DNA of 64,000 nt from Listeria monocytogenes (GCF_013282665.1 NZ_CP054041.1:310001-374000); one strand, 5' to 3'. Shown: positions 9,183-17,104, numbered from the stretch's first letter. Numbers and translations: made by a program. The notes: generated by a model from the letters alone, not told the origin.

Positions 9183-10205
9183 TTATTTAGCTTTTGCAAG
9201 CAAGAACAAGAAATACGGTGCACCGATAATCGCCACAACGATACCTGCAAATATTTCAGAAGGTTGAATAATCAATCGTCCAATCGTATCTGCAAGCAAT
9301 AACAATAGCCCACCAGAAAGCGCCGCCGTTACCATCACCCAACGATGTGCAGAGCCAACCAACTTTCTAGCAATATGCGGACCAATCAGACCAATAAAGG
9401 CAATGCCGCCACTAACGGATACACAGGCAGCTGCCAAACCAACTGCTACTATTAAAAGCACAAATTTTTCTCGCTCGACCCGAACCCCCAGCCCAGTAGC
9501 TACTTGGTCTCCAAAAGAGAGCACATCCAACGTCTTTACTTTCATAAAAGCAATGGCACCTAAAACAATAAGCCACGGCAAAAGCGCAAAAACATATTGC
9601 CAGCTCGATGCCCAAATATTTCCCGCCATCCATTCAGCGTAACGTTGATAATTTTGCGGGTCAAGCCGAACCGTAAGCAGCGTGATAAGAGCCGCAATTG
9701 CCGCTGCAACAGCAATCCCCGTAAGGAGCAATCGATTAGGCAACAACCCTTCGCTTCTACTATAAGAAAGTCCGTAAACAACAAACGCGGTTAAAATCGC
9801 TCCGATAAACCCAATAAATGGCATAAATAAAACTGGCACATCCATCGTGGAAGGAAAAAAGGAAATATAAAGCATAACCGCAAGTCCTGCGCCATTATTA
9901 ATCCCAAGAATACCCGGATCAGCTAACCCGTTTCCAGAAATACCTTGTAGGATTGTTCCTGAAACCGCGAGGCCCGCACCAACCAATAGCGCAATAACTA
10001 TCCGCGGCAATCGAAACTCCGTCACAATAAGTTGTGTTCCCGCGTCCGCCATTCCAAAAAACGACTTAATCACTTCCAAAAATGGCAATTTCGAATAACC
10101 AGCATTAACACTATATGTAAATGTACAAAAAATTAACACACTTAAAATAATTAACGTCCAAACTCGCCGCGATTTTTTTCGCTTTTCTGCCTTTGTCATA
10201 TACAT
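9183..10205 (-). CDS. fhuG: Ferrichrome-type ABC transporter permease FhuG
   Basis: FecCD-family membrane permease for ferric hydroxamate uptake, 340 aa, with about nine to ten membrane helices. The cytoplasmic coupling motif GGIAFIGLIGPHIARKLVG is present (about 266-285), as is the N-terminal LRIVIALLVGAGLAVSG-like signature. Start ATG at 10205 has an AAAGGAGGA site and shares one base with the fhuB stop (TAATG), so translation is coupled. Partner of FhuB as the heterodimer; ATPase FhuC and binding protein FhuD are in neighbouring units. Confidence 0.92.
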   Translation of the reverse strand: MYMTKAEKRKKSRRVWTLIILSVLIFCTFTYSVNAGYSKLPFLEVIKSFFGMADAGTQLIVTEFRLPRIVIALLVGAGLAVSGTILQGISGNGLADPGILGINNGAGLAVMLYISFFPSTMDVPVLFMPFIGFIGAILTAFVVYGLSYSRSEGLLPNRLLLTGIAVAAAIAALITLLTVRLDPQNYQRYAEWMAGNIWASSWQYVFALLPWLIVLGAIAFMKVKTLDVLSFGDQVATGLGVRVEREKFVLLIVAVGLAAACVSVSGGIAFIGLIGPHIARKLVGSAHRWVMVTAALSGGLLLLLADTIGRLIIQPSEIFAGIVVAIIGAPYFLFLLAKAK

Positions 10206-11236
10206 TATAAGTTCCTCCTTTCTTTACGTGCTACATATAAGAAGAAAGGAACCCCAATTAACGCAAAAATAACACTGATTGGCGTTTCATATGGCGGATT
10301 GATTGTTCTCGCCACAATATCCGCCGCTAATGTCAGAAAGGCTCCAACAACCGCCGAGCAAGGAATAATCCAGCGATAATCTACTCCAACTAAAAACCGA
10401 ACCAAATGCGGCACAATCAAGCCAATAAATCCTACCGGGCCAACAACTGACACAGCAAGCCCCGCCAAAATTAACACCACAACCATCGAAGCAATTTTAA
10501 CAAAAGTAGTTTTTTCACCCAAACCAACAGCAATATCATCGCCTAAACTTAAAATGGTAATCGATCTGCTTAGTAAAATCGCCGCAATAAGCGCTCCAAG
10601 TAACCAAGGCCAAATCGCCGCAAGCTGACTCCATTTCACACCAGCAACCCCGCCCGCGTACCAAAAGGCCAAATCTTGACTTAACTGAAAATAGATGGCA
10701 AGTCCTTCACTAAGCGCGGTAAGCAATGAACTAATTGCCGCCCCAGCAAGCACTAACCTCGTTGGTGACATCGCACTGCCTGCAAGCGAACTAACACCAA
10801 ATACTAAAAATGCCCCAATTGCCGCTCCAACAAAAGAAAATAAAATGAGCGAATTATAACTAAGCCACGGCATAAACGCAAAACAAACTGCTATCATAAA
10901 CGTCGATCCAGCATTCAACCCAAGCAGACCTGAATCAGCAAGTGGGTTCCGAGTAATCCCTTGCATAATCGCTCCAGCAACTGCAAAAGCAGCCCCTATC
11001 GCCATATCCGCAACCACCCGAGGAACACGTAAACTTCGTATAATCTGGTGTTGCGTATCCGAACTATTATAATGAAAAAGCGCATCCCAAACCGTACTTA
11101 AATTAATATCGGCTGCACCGACTGCAATACCAAATAACGCTAGAATAAGAAGCAACAAAATTCCACCTGAAAGTATGAATTTAGCGACAGTCGGTCTTGT
11201 ATTCATTTTTATCTGTTTTGACTTATCCATCTGCAC
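10205..11236 (-). CDS. fhuB: Ferrichrome-type ABC transporter permease FhuB
   Basis: FecCD-family permease, 343 aa (from GTG 11236; an ATG at 11230 is equally credible, as the GGAAGGA site precedes both). Multi-pass membrane protein with RSLRVPRVVADMAIGAAFAVAGAIMQGITRNPLADSGLLG near residues 66-104, and the coupling loop VVGPVGFIGLIVPHLVRFLVG (about 264-284). First gene of the fhuBG unit. A perfect Fur box lies 36 bases upstream (11273-11287). Confidence 0.92.
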   Translation of the reverse strand: MQMDKSKQIKMNTRPTVAKFILSGGILLLLILALFGIAVGAADINLSTVWDALFHYNSSDTQHQIIRSLRVPRVVADMAIGAAFAVAGAIMQGITRNPLADSGLLGLNAGSTFMIAVCFAFMPWLSYNSLILFSFVGAAIGAFLVFGVSSLAGSAMSPTRLVLAGAAISSLLTALSEGLAIYFQLSQDLAFWYAGGVAGVKWSQLAAIWPWLLGALIAAILLSRSITILSLGDDIAVGLGEKTTFVKIASMVVVLILAGLAVSVVGPVGFIGLIVPHLVRFLVGVDYRWIIPCSAVVGAFLTLAADIVARTINPPYETPISVIFALIGVPFFLYVARKERRNL

Positions 11237-11272
11237 ATGTTCCTTCCATCTAAATTATCGGCTCGTTTTAAG

Positions 11273-11287
11273 TGATAATAATTATCA
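11273..11287. promoter_or_regulatory. Fur box upstream of fhuBG
   Basis: TGATAATAATTATCA is a perfect 7-1-7 palindrome, identical to the Bacillus/Listeria Fur core. Placed just upstream of fhuB. Confidence 0.9.
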
Positions 11288-11331
11288 ATCGCAAAGAAAA
11301 TTATATCAATATCATTCCCTAAGCGCAATCA

Positions 11332-12273
11332 TTAGTTCGAAGCCAATAACTTCTCTACGATAATATCAAGCTGCCCTTCCACTGCTATAGGATCATAATA
11401 AAACATTGTATCAAAGTCCATTTGGTAAACATTCCCCGCTTTAAACGTTGGCAAATTTTTCCAAATTGGCGAATTCGTCAAATCTTTTAATGTTTTCTCG
11501 CCGTCTTTGGCACTTCCTGAAGAAGTCCTTGTAACAAACATTCTATCGGCCGCAAATTCAGGTAATACTTCCAGTGAAATCTTCTGCCAGTCTTGCCCTT
11601 CTAAAACATCTTTTTGAATTTTTGCAGGCGCTTTTAATTGTAAGGCATTGTATATCGCTTGACCACCACGCCCCATATTTTGCCCCATCACATAAAAATC
11701 CTTATCTTGTACTTCATAAATTCCCACTGTTTCATTCGGGTCTAGTTTATCTGCTAATTTCGCTCTACTTTCTTTTGCTTTTTGATGAAACTTATCTAAC
11801 CATGCCTCTCCAGCCTTTTTTTCACCTACTAGGTCTGCAATTTGGCGCACGTCTTCTTCCACATTTTTTGAAGTTGCATATGGAATTAACACAGTTGGCG
11901 CAATTTTCGACATTGCTTCAAATTCGTCTTCTTTTGAAACAATGATTAAATCCGGCTTTAATTCCGCCACTTTTTCCGCTGAAACAGGATCACCAATATC
12001 CGCAACGCCGTCCACATGTCCTTTTAAAAATGGATTTTCCAATTGTTTTGCTCTAGCACCAACTGGCTTTATTCCTAGCAAAACTATATTACCTAGATAT
12101 TCCGAAGCCACAATACGTTTCGGATGTGCTGGTATTTCCACTTTCTTTCCATTCACCATTGTATATGTACGCATCTCGACCTTTTCATTTCCAGCCGATT
12201 TGTTATCTCCACAAGCAGTTAAAACCACTGCAATTAAAAGCATTGACACGAGTAAAATGATACCCTTTTTCAA
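11332..12273 (-). CDS. fhuD: Ferric hydroxamate-binding lipoprotein FhuD
   Basis: Surface lipoprotein that captures ferric siderophores for FhuB/FhuG. 313 aa. The signal peptide MKKGIILLVSMLLIAVVLTAC ends in a lipobox (LTAC, lipidated Cys21). Mature protein is a PeriBP/FecB-type fold: PKRIVASEYLGNIVLLGIKPVGA and the LIIVSKEDEFEAMSKIAPTVLI hinge region. The start ATG follows GGGAGGG. It has its own Fur box (12292-12306), separate from fhuBG to its left by a 95-base gap that holds the fhuBG Fur box. Confidence 0.92.
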   Translation of the reverse strand: MKKGIILLVSMLLIAVVLTACGDNKSAGNEKVEMRTYTMVNGKKVEIPAHPKRIVASEYLGNIVLLGIKPVGARAKQLENPFLKGHVDGVADIGDPVSAEKVAELKPDLIIVSKEDEFEAMSKIAPTVLIPYATSKNVEEDVRQIADLVGEKKAGEAWLDKFHQKAKESRAKLADKLDPNETVGIYEVQDKDFYVMGQNMGRGGQAIYNALQLKAPAKIQKDVLEGQDWQKISLEVLPEFAADRMFVTRTSSGSAKDGEKTLKDLTNSPIWKNLPTFKAGNVYQMDFDTMFYYDPIAVEGQLDIIVEKLLASN

Positions 12274-12291
12274 TTGAATCCCTCCCGTAAC

Positions 12292-12306
12292 TGATAATAA
12301 TTCTCA
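12292..12306. promoter_or_regulatory. Fur box upstream of fhuD
   Basis: TGATAATAATTCTCA matches the 7-1-7 Fur palindrome at 14 of 15 positions, 19 bases before the fhuD ATG. Confidence 0.85.
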
Positions 12307-12395
12307 GTTAGTATAGCAACTTTCTTCACAAAGCGCAAATCATTTTGCCAAAGTATCACTTGCATCTTTGCCATAAAAACTCTATACTTAACCAT

Positions 12396-12410
12396 TGAGA
12401 ATGATTATCA
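12396..12410. promoter_or_regulatory. Fur box upstream of fhuC
   Basis: TGAGAATGATTATCA matches the Fur 7-1-7 palindrome with one mismatch. It lies 21 bases before the fhuC ATG, so repression of fhuC and the downstream reductase gene is expected. The divergent fhuD box is 90 bases away. Confidence 0.87.
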
Positions 12411-12431
12411 CTTTAACTTTAAATTGGAGCG

Positions 12432-13262
12432 ATGAAAATGAAAGACCTTCATACAGATAACTTACAAATTTCATACGACAAACGAATCATTGTTGATGGT
12501 TTAGATATAGCCATTCCAGCTAATAAAATAACCGCTTTAGTAGGTGCAAACGGCTCAGGGAAATCGACTATTTTAAAAACGATGTCCCGCTTAATGAAAC
12601 CTAGCAAAGGCACTGTTTATTTGGATGGCAAAAGTATTCATCATGAATCAACGAGAGAAATTGCCAAACAATTAGCCATTTTGCCACAAAATCCTTCTGC
12701 ACCTGATGGTTTAACGGTGTTTGAATTAATTTCTTATGGACGTTCCCCGCATCAAAGTAGTTTTAAATCCATTACCGCAAAAGATCGCGAAATTATTTTT
12801 TGGTCATTGCGTGTGACGAATTTAACGGAGTTTGCGGATCGACCAATTGATAGTTTATCAGGTGGACAACGGCAGCGTGCTTGGATTGCCATGGCGCTTG
12901 CTCAAGAAACAGATGTGCTTTTTCTTGATGAGCCGACTACCTTTTTAGATATGACGCATCAATTAGATGTACTTAATTTATTAAAACAATTAAACCAATC
13001 GGAAAACCGCACAATAGTGATGGTTGTCCATGATTTAAATCACGCATCTCGTTACGCGCACCATATGATTGCTATTAAAGAAGGAAAAGTCATTGCAGAA
13101 GGAACACCAACAAGCGTCATGACCGAACAAACTTTAGAAGACGTTTTTAATATCAAAGCAGATATTTTAATTGATCCACGTAGCGGTGTCCCCCTTTGCC
13201 TTCCATACGAAACTTGCAACGGATGCGAAATTGTAAAGGAGCTTGATTCCATTGCCAAATGA
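12432..13262 (+). CDS. fhuC: Ferrichrome ABC transporter ATP-binding protein FhuC
   Basis: Energises the FhuBG permease. 276 aa. Walker A GANGSGKST (about 38-46), Q-loop in LAILPQNPSAPDGL, ABC signature LSGGQRQRAWIAMALAQ (about 143-159), Walker B DVLFLDEPTTFLD, and the switch His in VMVVHDLNHASRYA. ATG at 12432 with GGAG a few bases upstream (ATG 12438 also possible). The C-terminal tail carries three Cys in CLPYETCNGC, slightly unusual. The next gene overlaps its 3' end, so the reductase is co-expressed. Confidence 0.94.
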   Translation: MKMKDLHTDNLQISYDKRIIVDGLDIAIPANKITALVGANGSGKSTILKTMSRLMKPSKGTVYLDGKSIHHESTREIAKQLAILPQNPSAPDGLTVFELISYGRSPHQSSFKSITAKDREIIFWSLRVTNLTEFADRPIDSLSGGQRQRAWIAMALAQETDVLFLDEPTTFLDMTHQLDVLNLLKQLNQSENRTIVMVVHDLNHASRYAHHMIAIKEGKVIAEGTPTSVMTEQTLEDVFNIKADILIDPRSGVPLCLPYETCNGCEIVKELDSIAK

Positions 13263-14250
13263 GGTTTATGACGTAACTATTATTGGCGGCGGCCCCATCG
13301 GCCTATTCTCCGCTTTTTATAGCGGCTTGCGTTCTATGAAAACAAAAATTATCGATGCCGAACCAGCAGTTGGAGGTAAAGTTCGTTACTTTTTTCCAGA
13401 AAAAATCATTCGCGACATTGGTGGCATTCCAGCTATTACCGGTGCAAATCTTGTCGCAAATTTAAAAGAACAAGCAGAAACCTTTCATCCGACTATTGTT
13501 TGTAACGAGCGGGTAGTTGATGTGACCAGACTAGCTGATGGCAAATTCCAACTAACCTCACATAACGGTTCGATTCATTTTTCTAAAACGATTGTTATTG
13601 CAACAGGCAGTGGCACTTTCGAAGTCAATAAACTCGAAGCTTTGCACGCTGAAGATTTCCCATCAGCTATTCATTATGACGTTAAAAACATCGAGCAATT
13701 TCGCAACAAAGTAGTGGCGGTTTCTGGCGGTGGAAATGCTGCTATTGATTGGGCTCAGACGCTCGAACCCATCGCCAAACAAGTACACCTTATTTACCGC
13801 GGTGAAGATTTTAAAGCACACGAGGAAAGCGTACGAGAACTTCAAAATTCTCGCGTCGAAATCCATATCCACCATGAAATAAGTGAACTAATCGGAACGA
13901 ACAATCAACTAACCGAAATCAATGTTCGCTGCAATCAAACCCGCGCTACAAAAACAATTCAAACAGATGCACTGTTTATTAATCACGGGGTAAAAGTAGA
14001 CCTTGGAACAATGGCCGAATGGGGCTTTGAACTGGCCGACTTTGGCATCGTCGTGGATGATGAAATGAAAACGACAGTTCCTGGCATTTTCGCTTGTGGA
14101 GATAGTGCGACCTACCCTCGAAAAATACGCATTATCGCAGCAGGTCTTCATGAAGGTCCTATCGCAATTAATAGTGCAAAAAAATATTTAGAACCAACTG
14201 CCGCAGATGAAGCGATGATTAGCACGCATCATGAAAGCTTTATTGGTTAA
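13252..14250 (+). CDS. Ferredoxin/flavodoxin-NADP+ reductase, thioredoxin-reductase-like (YumC/YcgT type)
   Basis: FAD- and NADPH-binding reductase, about 332 aa. FAD motif GGGPIGLFSAFYSGLR near residue 12, NADPH motif VAVSGGGNAAIDWA in the middle, C-terminal FAD motif GIFACGDSATYPRKIRIIAAGLHEG. The redox CxxC of true thioredoxin reductase is missing, which places it with the FNR-like TrxR group. Start: TTG at 13252 is chosen because AAGGAG sits 10 bases upstream; a TTG at 13243 would leave one base of spacing. It overlaps fhuC by 11 bases and shares its Fur-controlled promoter, so a role in reducing siderophore-bound iron is inferred. Confidence 0.85.
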   Translation: MPNEVYDVTIIGGGPIGLFSAFYSGLRSMKTKIIDAEPAVGGKVRYFFPEKIIRDIGGIPAITGANLVANLKEQAETFHPTIVCNERVVDVTRLADGKFQLTSHNGSIHFSKTIVIATGSGTFEVNKLEALHAEDFPSAIHYDVKNIEQFRNKVVAVSGGGNAAIDWAQTLEPIAKQVHLIYRGEDFKAHEESVRELQNSRVEIHIHHEISELIGTNNQLTEINVRCNQTRATKTIQTDALFINHGVKVDLGTMAEWGFELADFGIVVDDEMKTTVPGIFACGDSATYPRKIRIIAAGLHEGPIAINSAKKYLEPTAADEAMISTHHESFIG

Positions 14251-14288
14251 AAAAAGGATTTGGGCTCACTCGCCCAAATCCTTTTTTT
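14249..14288. terminator. Bidirectional terminator shared by the reductase and tetR genes
   Basis: GGATTTGGGC (14256-14265) pairs perfectly with GCCCAAATCC (14272-14281), six-base loop, with A-tract on the left and T-tract on the right, so it works in both directions. Its right arm also encodes the last residues of the convergent TetR protein. Confidence 0.93.
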
Positions 14289-14886
14289 CTTCGCATATCC
14301 CAAATTCGACAATTCGCATCATTTCCGTAAAATCATTCGCAAGCGGAACAAAATCCTCCATCGTCGCATTCGGATGGCTTTGCAAATAAACTGTACTCGT
14401 CTCCGTAATATGCTTAAAAAGAGCCGCCATCACTTTACGCGCCGCATCTATGTTCACATCTTTTTTCAACTTCATTTCACTTAAAACTTGATTCATTTGT
14501 GCTTCCGACCGCTCAATTGCCTTATCAAAAAAACCATCCAGCTTGCCTTTCAATTCAACGGGTGGATTTCCATAAGCTTGCATAATCAAGCCGAACACAG
14601 CAGGATATTTACGATTAAAATCCAGTTTCATTTTCGTTGACCAAATCGCCATTTCGACAAAGTCTCCCCAATGTTCCCTTTCCAAACGAACCTCATTGGT
14701 CGCAAAATCCACCGCATAACTAACCGCCGCAATATAAAGCTTTTCTTTAGAACCAAAATAATGAAAAATCAGCCCTTTCGAAACACCAGCTTTTGCGCAA
14801 ATTTTATTCGTACTAGCCGCCTGATATCCTTTTTCCGTAAATTCTTCCATTGCTGCTTCTAAAATATTTAATCGTTTTTCATCCAT
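14266..14886 (-). CDS. TetR-family transcriptional regulator
   Basis: Repressor, 206 aa. N-terminal TetR helix-turn-helix: ILEAAMEEFTEKGYQAASTNKICAKAGVSKGLIFHYFGSKEKLY (about 8-52). The C-terminal ligand domain is not recognisable. Start ATG overlaps the upstream permease stop (TAATG), making it the third gene of the ATPase-permease-regulator operon. The last codons (KKDLGE, stop) are read from the terminator stem. Likely autorepressor acting on the paired palindromes at 16607-16655 (inferred). Confidence 0.88.
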   Translation of the reverse strand: MDEKRLNILEAAMEEFTEKGYQAASTNKICAKAGVSKGLIFHYFGSKEKLYIAAVSYAVDFATNEVRLEREHWGDFVEMAIWSTKMKLDFNRKYPAVFGLIMQAYGNPPVELKGKLDGFFDKAIERSEAQMNQVLSEMKLKKDVNIDAARKVMAALFKHITETSTVYLQSHPNATMEDFVPLANDFTEMMRIVEFGICEEKKDLGE

Positions 14887-15701
14887 TATACTTTCAAATC
14901 CTTTTTCTTATACAGAACAAATGTCGCTGCAACCATCACGACAATCACCCCACATGAAATCAGGGCATTGGTTCCAGTAATTCCTTTATTCATAATTTCA
15001 GAAGGAATCGCATAATTAATGGGTGAAAAATATTGGAAGAAATCGACCTTATCATTTAAACCAGCCATAATTCCTAAAATATACGTTAAGAATACTAGCG
15101 CAAGTGCGACTGGGGAGGCTTGCTTAGCGGAACGAAGCACCGCAGAAATCATAAAACCTGCACTCATAAATACAGCAGCCACTAGTAGCTCGCTAGAAAA
15201 CACTCGTACAAGCTCCATTACTAAATCGCCACCGTCAACCCCACTTGGCTTTAAGAACAGAACAAGCACGACTGAAGCTACAAATGTAATCGCCCAAAAA
15301 GCTACAAACGACAATAAGTTCCCAATCATTTTCCAGAAAACTAGACTAGTCCGTGTAATTGGCTGCGCATATAAAAACTCAATCGTCCCATCCGTTTCTT
15401 CTTTTATCAAGGCCTGCGCACCTATTAACGCCGCGTATACACATGCCGCAATAAAAATATACTGAAAAACATATGCAAAATAGGCATCAATATTCGTTAA
15501 GTCCGCCATCGAATCCATATGCAAAATTTTCATCATATCTTGCGGAAGTGCGTTCATTTTCGTATTCACTAAATCTTGCATTCCACTACTTTGCATACTT
15601 GGGAAGAAAGCCATAAAAACACCTAAAATCATAATCACTACCACTGCCCAAACGATGAGACTTTTTATCCGCGTTTTCCATTCAATGTGTAAGATGTTCA
15701 T
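14886..15701 (-). CDS. ABC-2 type transporter permease
   Basis: Membrane subunit of an exporter, 271 aa with about six hydrophobic segments (residues about 13-33, 72-94, 114-137, 157-180, 188-207, 244-262). ABC-2 family features: the cytoplasmic loop EETDGTIEFLYAQPITRTSLVFWKMIGNLLSF after the second segment. Overlaps the ATPase stop by four bases (ATGA), so the two are coupled. Substrate unknown; the TetR partner suggests a drug, lipid or peptide-like inducer. Confidence 0.85.
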   Translation of the reverse strand: MNILHIEWKTRIKSLIVWAVVVIMILGVFMAFFPSMQSSGMQDLVNTKMNALPQDMMKILHMDSMADLTNIDAYFAYVFQYIFIAACVYAALIGAQALIKEETDGTIEFLYAQPITRTSLVFWKMIGNLLSFVAFWAITFVASVVLVLFLKPSGVDGGDLVMELVRVFSSELLVAAVFMSAGFMISAVLRSAKQASPVALALVFLTYILGIMAGLNDKVDFFQYFSPINYAIPSEIMNKGITGTNALISCGVIVVMVAATFVLYKKKDLKV

Positions 15702-16585
15702 TTGATTTCGCCCCCTTCGTATAGCGTCATAAACTTATCTTCCAGTTCTTGATTCGTAATGGTTAAATCCGTAATTTCTTTTTCTTGAAGTAGTGGCAAA
15801 ATCGTTTTAATATCCTCATCAAAAATAAGTCGTGCTTTTCCCGCCTCGTTTTCAATCACTCTTGCGCCCGCATTCGTTAATTTTTCCAGTGGCAAATTCG
15901 TTCCCTTCAGTGCGATCACTTTACCCGTCATTTGTTGATTAGCGATATCTTCCACCGCGATAATATTTCCGTTTCGAATAAAAGCAGCTCTTGAACAATA
16001 TTCTTGAACTTCACGCAAATTATGACTAGAAAGAAAAATCGTCATTCCTTCTTTATTTCGTTCAGTCATTTCTTTAAATAAATAATGTTGCATTAACGGA
16101 TCCAGCCCATTTGTTGGTTCATCCAAAATAAATAATTGCGGTTCCGTAATAAGTCCAGCAACAATCGCTACTTTTTTCTTATTTCCAAGCGACATTTCTC
16201 CAAAGCGCTTTTTCGGGTCAATGGAAAACATTTCATAATATTTATTCATTTTTTGCGTTGCATTTTCAATATGATGGAACTTGGCGGCGTAGTGGATAAT
16301 ATCATTTGCTGTCATTTGTGGATAATAGCGAACTTCACTCGGCACATATCCAATCAATTTTTTAATTTCAGCAGATTCTTTCACCACATCCTTACCGAGC
16401 ACCGTTGCATTCCCACTCGTCGCATAAATAAAATTAAGCAAGACTTTAATTGTTGTTGATTTCCCCGCACCATTTGGACCGATAAAACCGTACAATTCCC
16501 CTTCATTTACAGACAAATTCACATTTTCAATTGCTCGCTTTTTATGGTAATTTTTTGTGAGCGACTCCACTTTAATTGCTTCCAT
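15698..16585 (-). CDS. ABC transporter ATP-binding protein
   Basis: ATPase partner of the ABC-2 permease, 295 aa. Walker A GPNGAGKST (about 35-43), Q-loop YVPSEVRYYPQM, a signature of EMSLGNKKKVAIVAGL type (SLGNKKK instead of the usual LSGGQ, a common variant in this subfamily), Walker B QLFILDEPTNGLD, switch His FLSSHNLREVQEYC. The C-terminal 75 residues form a small accessory domain. First gene of its operon; SD GGAGAGA before the ATG. Confidence 0.9.
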   Translation of the reverse strand: MEAIKVESLTKNYHKKRAIENVNLSVNEGELYGFIGPNGAGKSTTIKVLLNFIYATSGNATVLGKDVVKESAEIKKLIGYVPSEVRYYPQMTANDIIHYAAKFHHIENATQKMNKYYEMFSIDPKKRFGEMSLGNKKKVAIVAGLITEPQLFILDEPTNGLDPLMQHYLFKEMTERNKEGMTIFLSSHNLREVQEYCSRAAFIRNGNIIAVEDIANQQMTGKVIALKGTNLPLEKLTNAGARVIENEAGKARLIFDEDIKTILPLLQEKEITDLTITNQELEDKFMTLYEGGEIK

Positions 16586-16606
16586 ATTCTCTCCTCCACT
16601 CTCAAA

Positions 16607-16655
16607 TTGACCACTTAGTCAACTAGAGTATAACCTCATTTGACCAGGTAGTCAA
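16607..16655 (-). promoter_or_regulatory. Promoter of the ABC/tetR operon with two matching palindromic operators
   Basis: Minus strand: -35 TTGACT (16650-16655), 17-base spacer, -10 TATACT (16627-16632). Operators: TTGACTACCTGGTCAA (16640-16655, covering the -35) and TTGACTAAGTGGTCAA (16607-16622, at and after the start site). Each is TTGAC-N6-GTCAA; 13 of 16 bases are identical and the centres are 33 bp apart, about three helical turns. Predicted TetR autoregulation. Confidence 0.8.
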
Positions 16656-16817
16656 TACAGAACTATTAAACCCTTTCTCACAATCAAAATTTAATTCCAA
16701 TTAAAATCTAAAATGTAGATAAATTACTGTTTTTCTTGCTCCTTAAGTCTTTAAAAATCCGTTTTTAGTTTGATAATAATTGCTTTAACCCAGATAGAAT
16801 AACTATATTCAAGGTGA
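16656..16817. other. Intergenic stretch without a recognised gene
   Basis: Low-GC spacer between the ABC/tetR promoter and the toxin-like module. No ORF with a credible ribosome-binding site was seen; a CCTTTCTC tract and AT-rich DNA only. Confidence 0.5.
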
Positions 16818-16823
16818 TATAGT
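16815..16823 (+). promoter_or_regulatory. Extended -10 promoter for the toxin-like ORF
   Basis: TGATATAGT fits the extended -10 pattern TGnTATAnT; no good -35 is seen upstream. Start site would be near 16830, giving a leader of about 80 bases. Confidence 0.5.
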
Positions 16824-16870
16824 AAGTTTATGGTGGTGGCTAGCTCTTTCAACATGAAAGGGGGATGCCT

Positions 16871-16912
16871 ATGACTTTTTTGTTAGGAATTCCTGGAAAG
16901 GATAACCCATGA
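16871..16912 (+). CDS. Possible short leader ORF coupled to the toxin-like ORF
   Basis: 13 codons (MTFLLGIPGKDNP) from an ATG with a GGGGG site 6 bases upstream; another in-frame ATG lies at 16865. Its TGA overlaps the next ATG (ATGA), so ribosomes could re-initiate at the toxin ORF. No homology claimed; may be regulatory only. Confidence 0.35.
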   Translation: MTFLLGIPGKDNP

Positions 16913-16995
16913 CCGTTTATGAAGCACTCTCTTTTGCAGTCGCTTTTACAACTTTAATGTTGTTACTAAACATTCAAAATAATAAAAAAAAATAA
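16909..16995 (+). CDS. Small hydrophobic peptide, Hol-Tox (putative holin-like toxin) type
   Basis: 28 residues beginning MTVYEALSFAVAF, then TTLMLLL and a polar/basic tail NIQNNKKK. This matches the look of the holin-like toxin family (MTVxEALxxMxxFxTLxxxLL...KK), single-membrane-helix peptides of type I toxin-antitoxin loci. SD AAAGGA six bases before the ATG. It is flanked by a convergent antisense promoter and a shared terminator. Family membership is from memory of the motif; toxicity is inferred. Too short for ordinary gene finders. Confidence 0.7.
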   Translation: MTVYEALSFAVAFTTLMLLLNIQNNKKK

Positions 16996-17104
16996 CCACT
17001 CATAAACTTTGGACGGTTTAGTGGTTATTTTATAACATATTAAACTAGCTGCCACCTTAAATGGGCTTACGTTGGAGGGTCATGTTCTTGCATGGCTCTC
17101 TTTC
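16985..17104 (-). ncRNA. Predicted antisense (antitoxin) RNA, about 115-120 nt
   Basis: A minus-strand promoter lies at 17111-17140: -35 TTGGCA (17135-17140), 18-base spacer, extended -10 TGGTATCAT (17111-17119). Transcription would begin near 17104 and end at the terminator whose minus-strand T-run is 16982-16992, overlapping the 3' end of the toxin mRNA. Its 5' end starts inside the direct repeat. Existence predicted only. Confidence 0.55.
16991..17032. terminator. Bidirectional terminator of the toxin-like ORF and antisense RNA
   Basis: AATAACCACT (16991-17000) pairs perfectly with AGTGGTTATT (17020-17029); inner AAAC/GTTT pairing; T-runs on both strands (TTTT right, eight A to the left). 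The toxin stop codon lies in the left arm. Confidence 0.88.

Noticed and set aside
9165..9188. Second Fur box in the fhuG-fur gap
   Set aside because: AT-rich TAATAATTATTA run around the fhuG stop codon lacks the full 7-1-7 palindrome and is better explained by base composition.
13252..14250. Calling this gene thioredoxin reductase (trxB)
   Set aside because: The redox-active CxxC motif is missing; the FNR-like TrxR group fits better.
15019..15465. 148-codon plus-strand frame inside the ABC-2 permease gene
   Set aside because: Shadow of the real permease gene on the minus strand; composition is not protein-like and no start signal is present.
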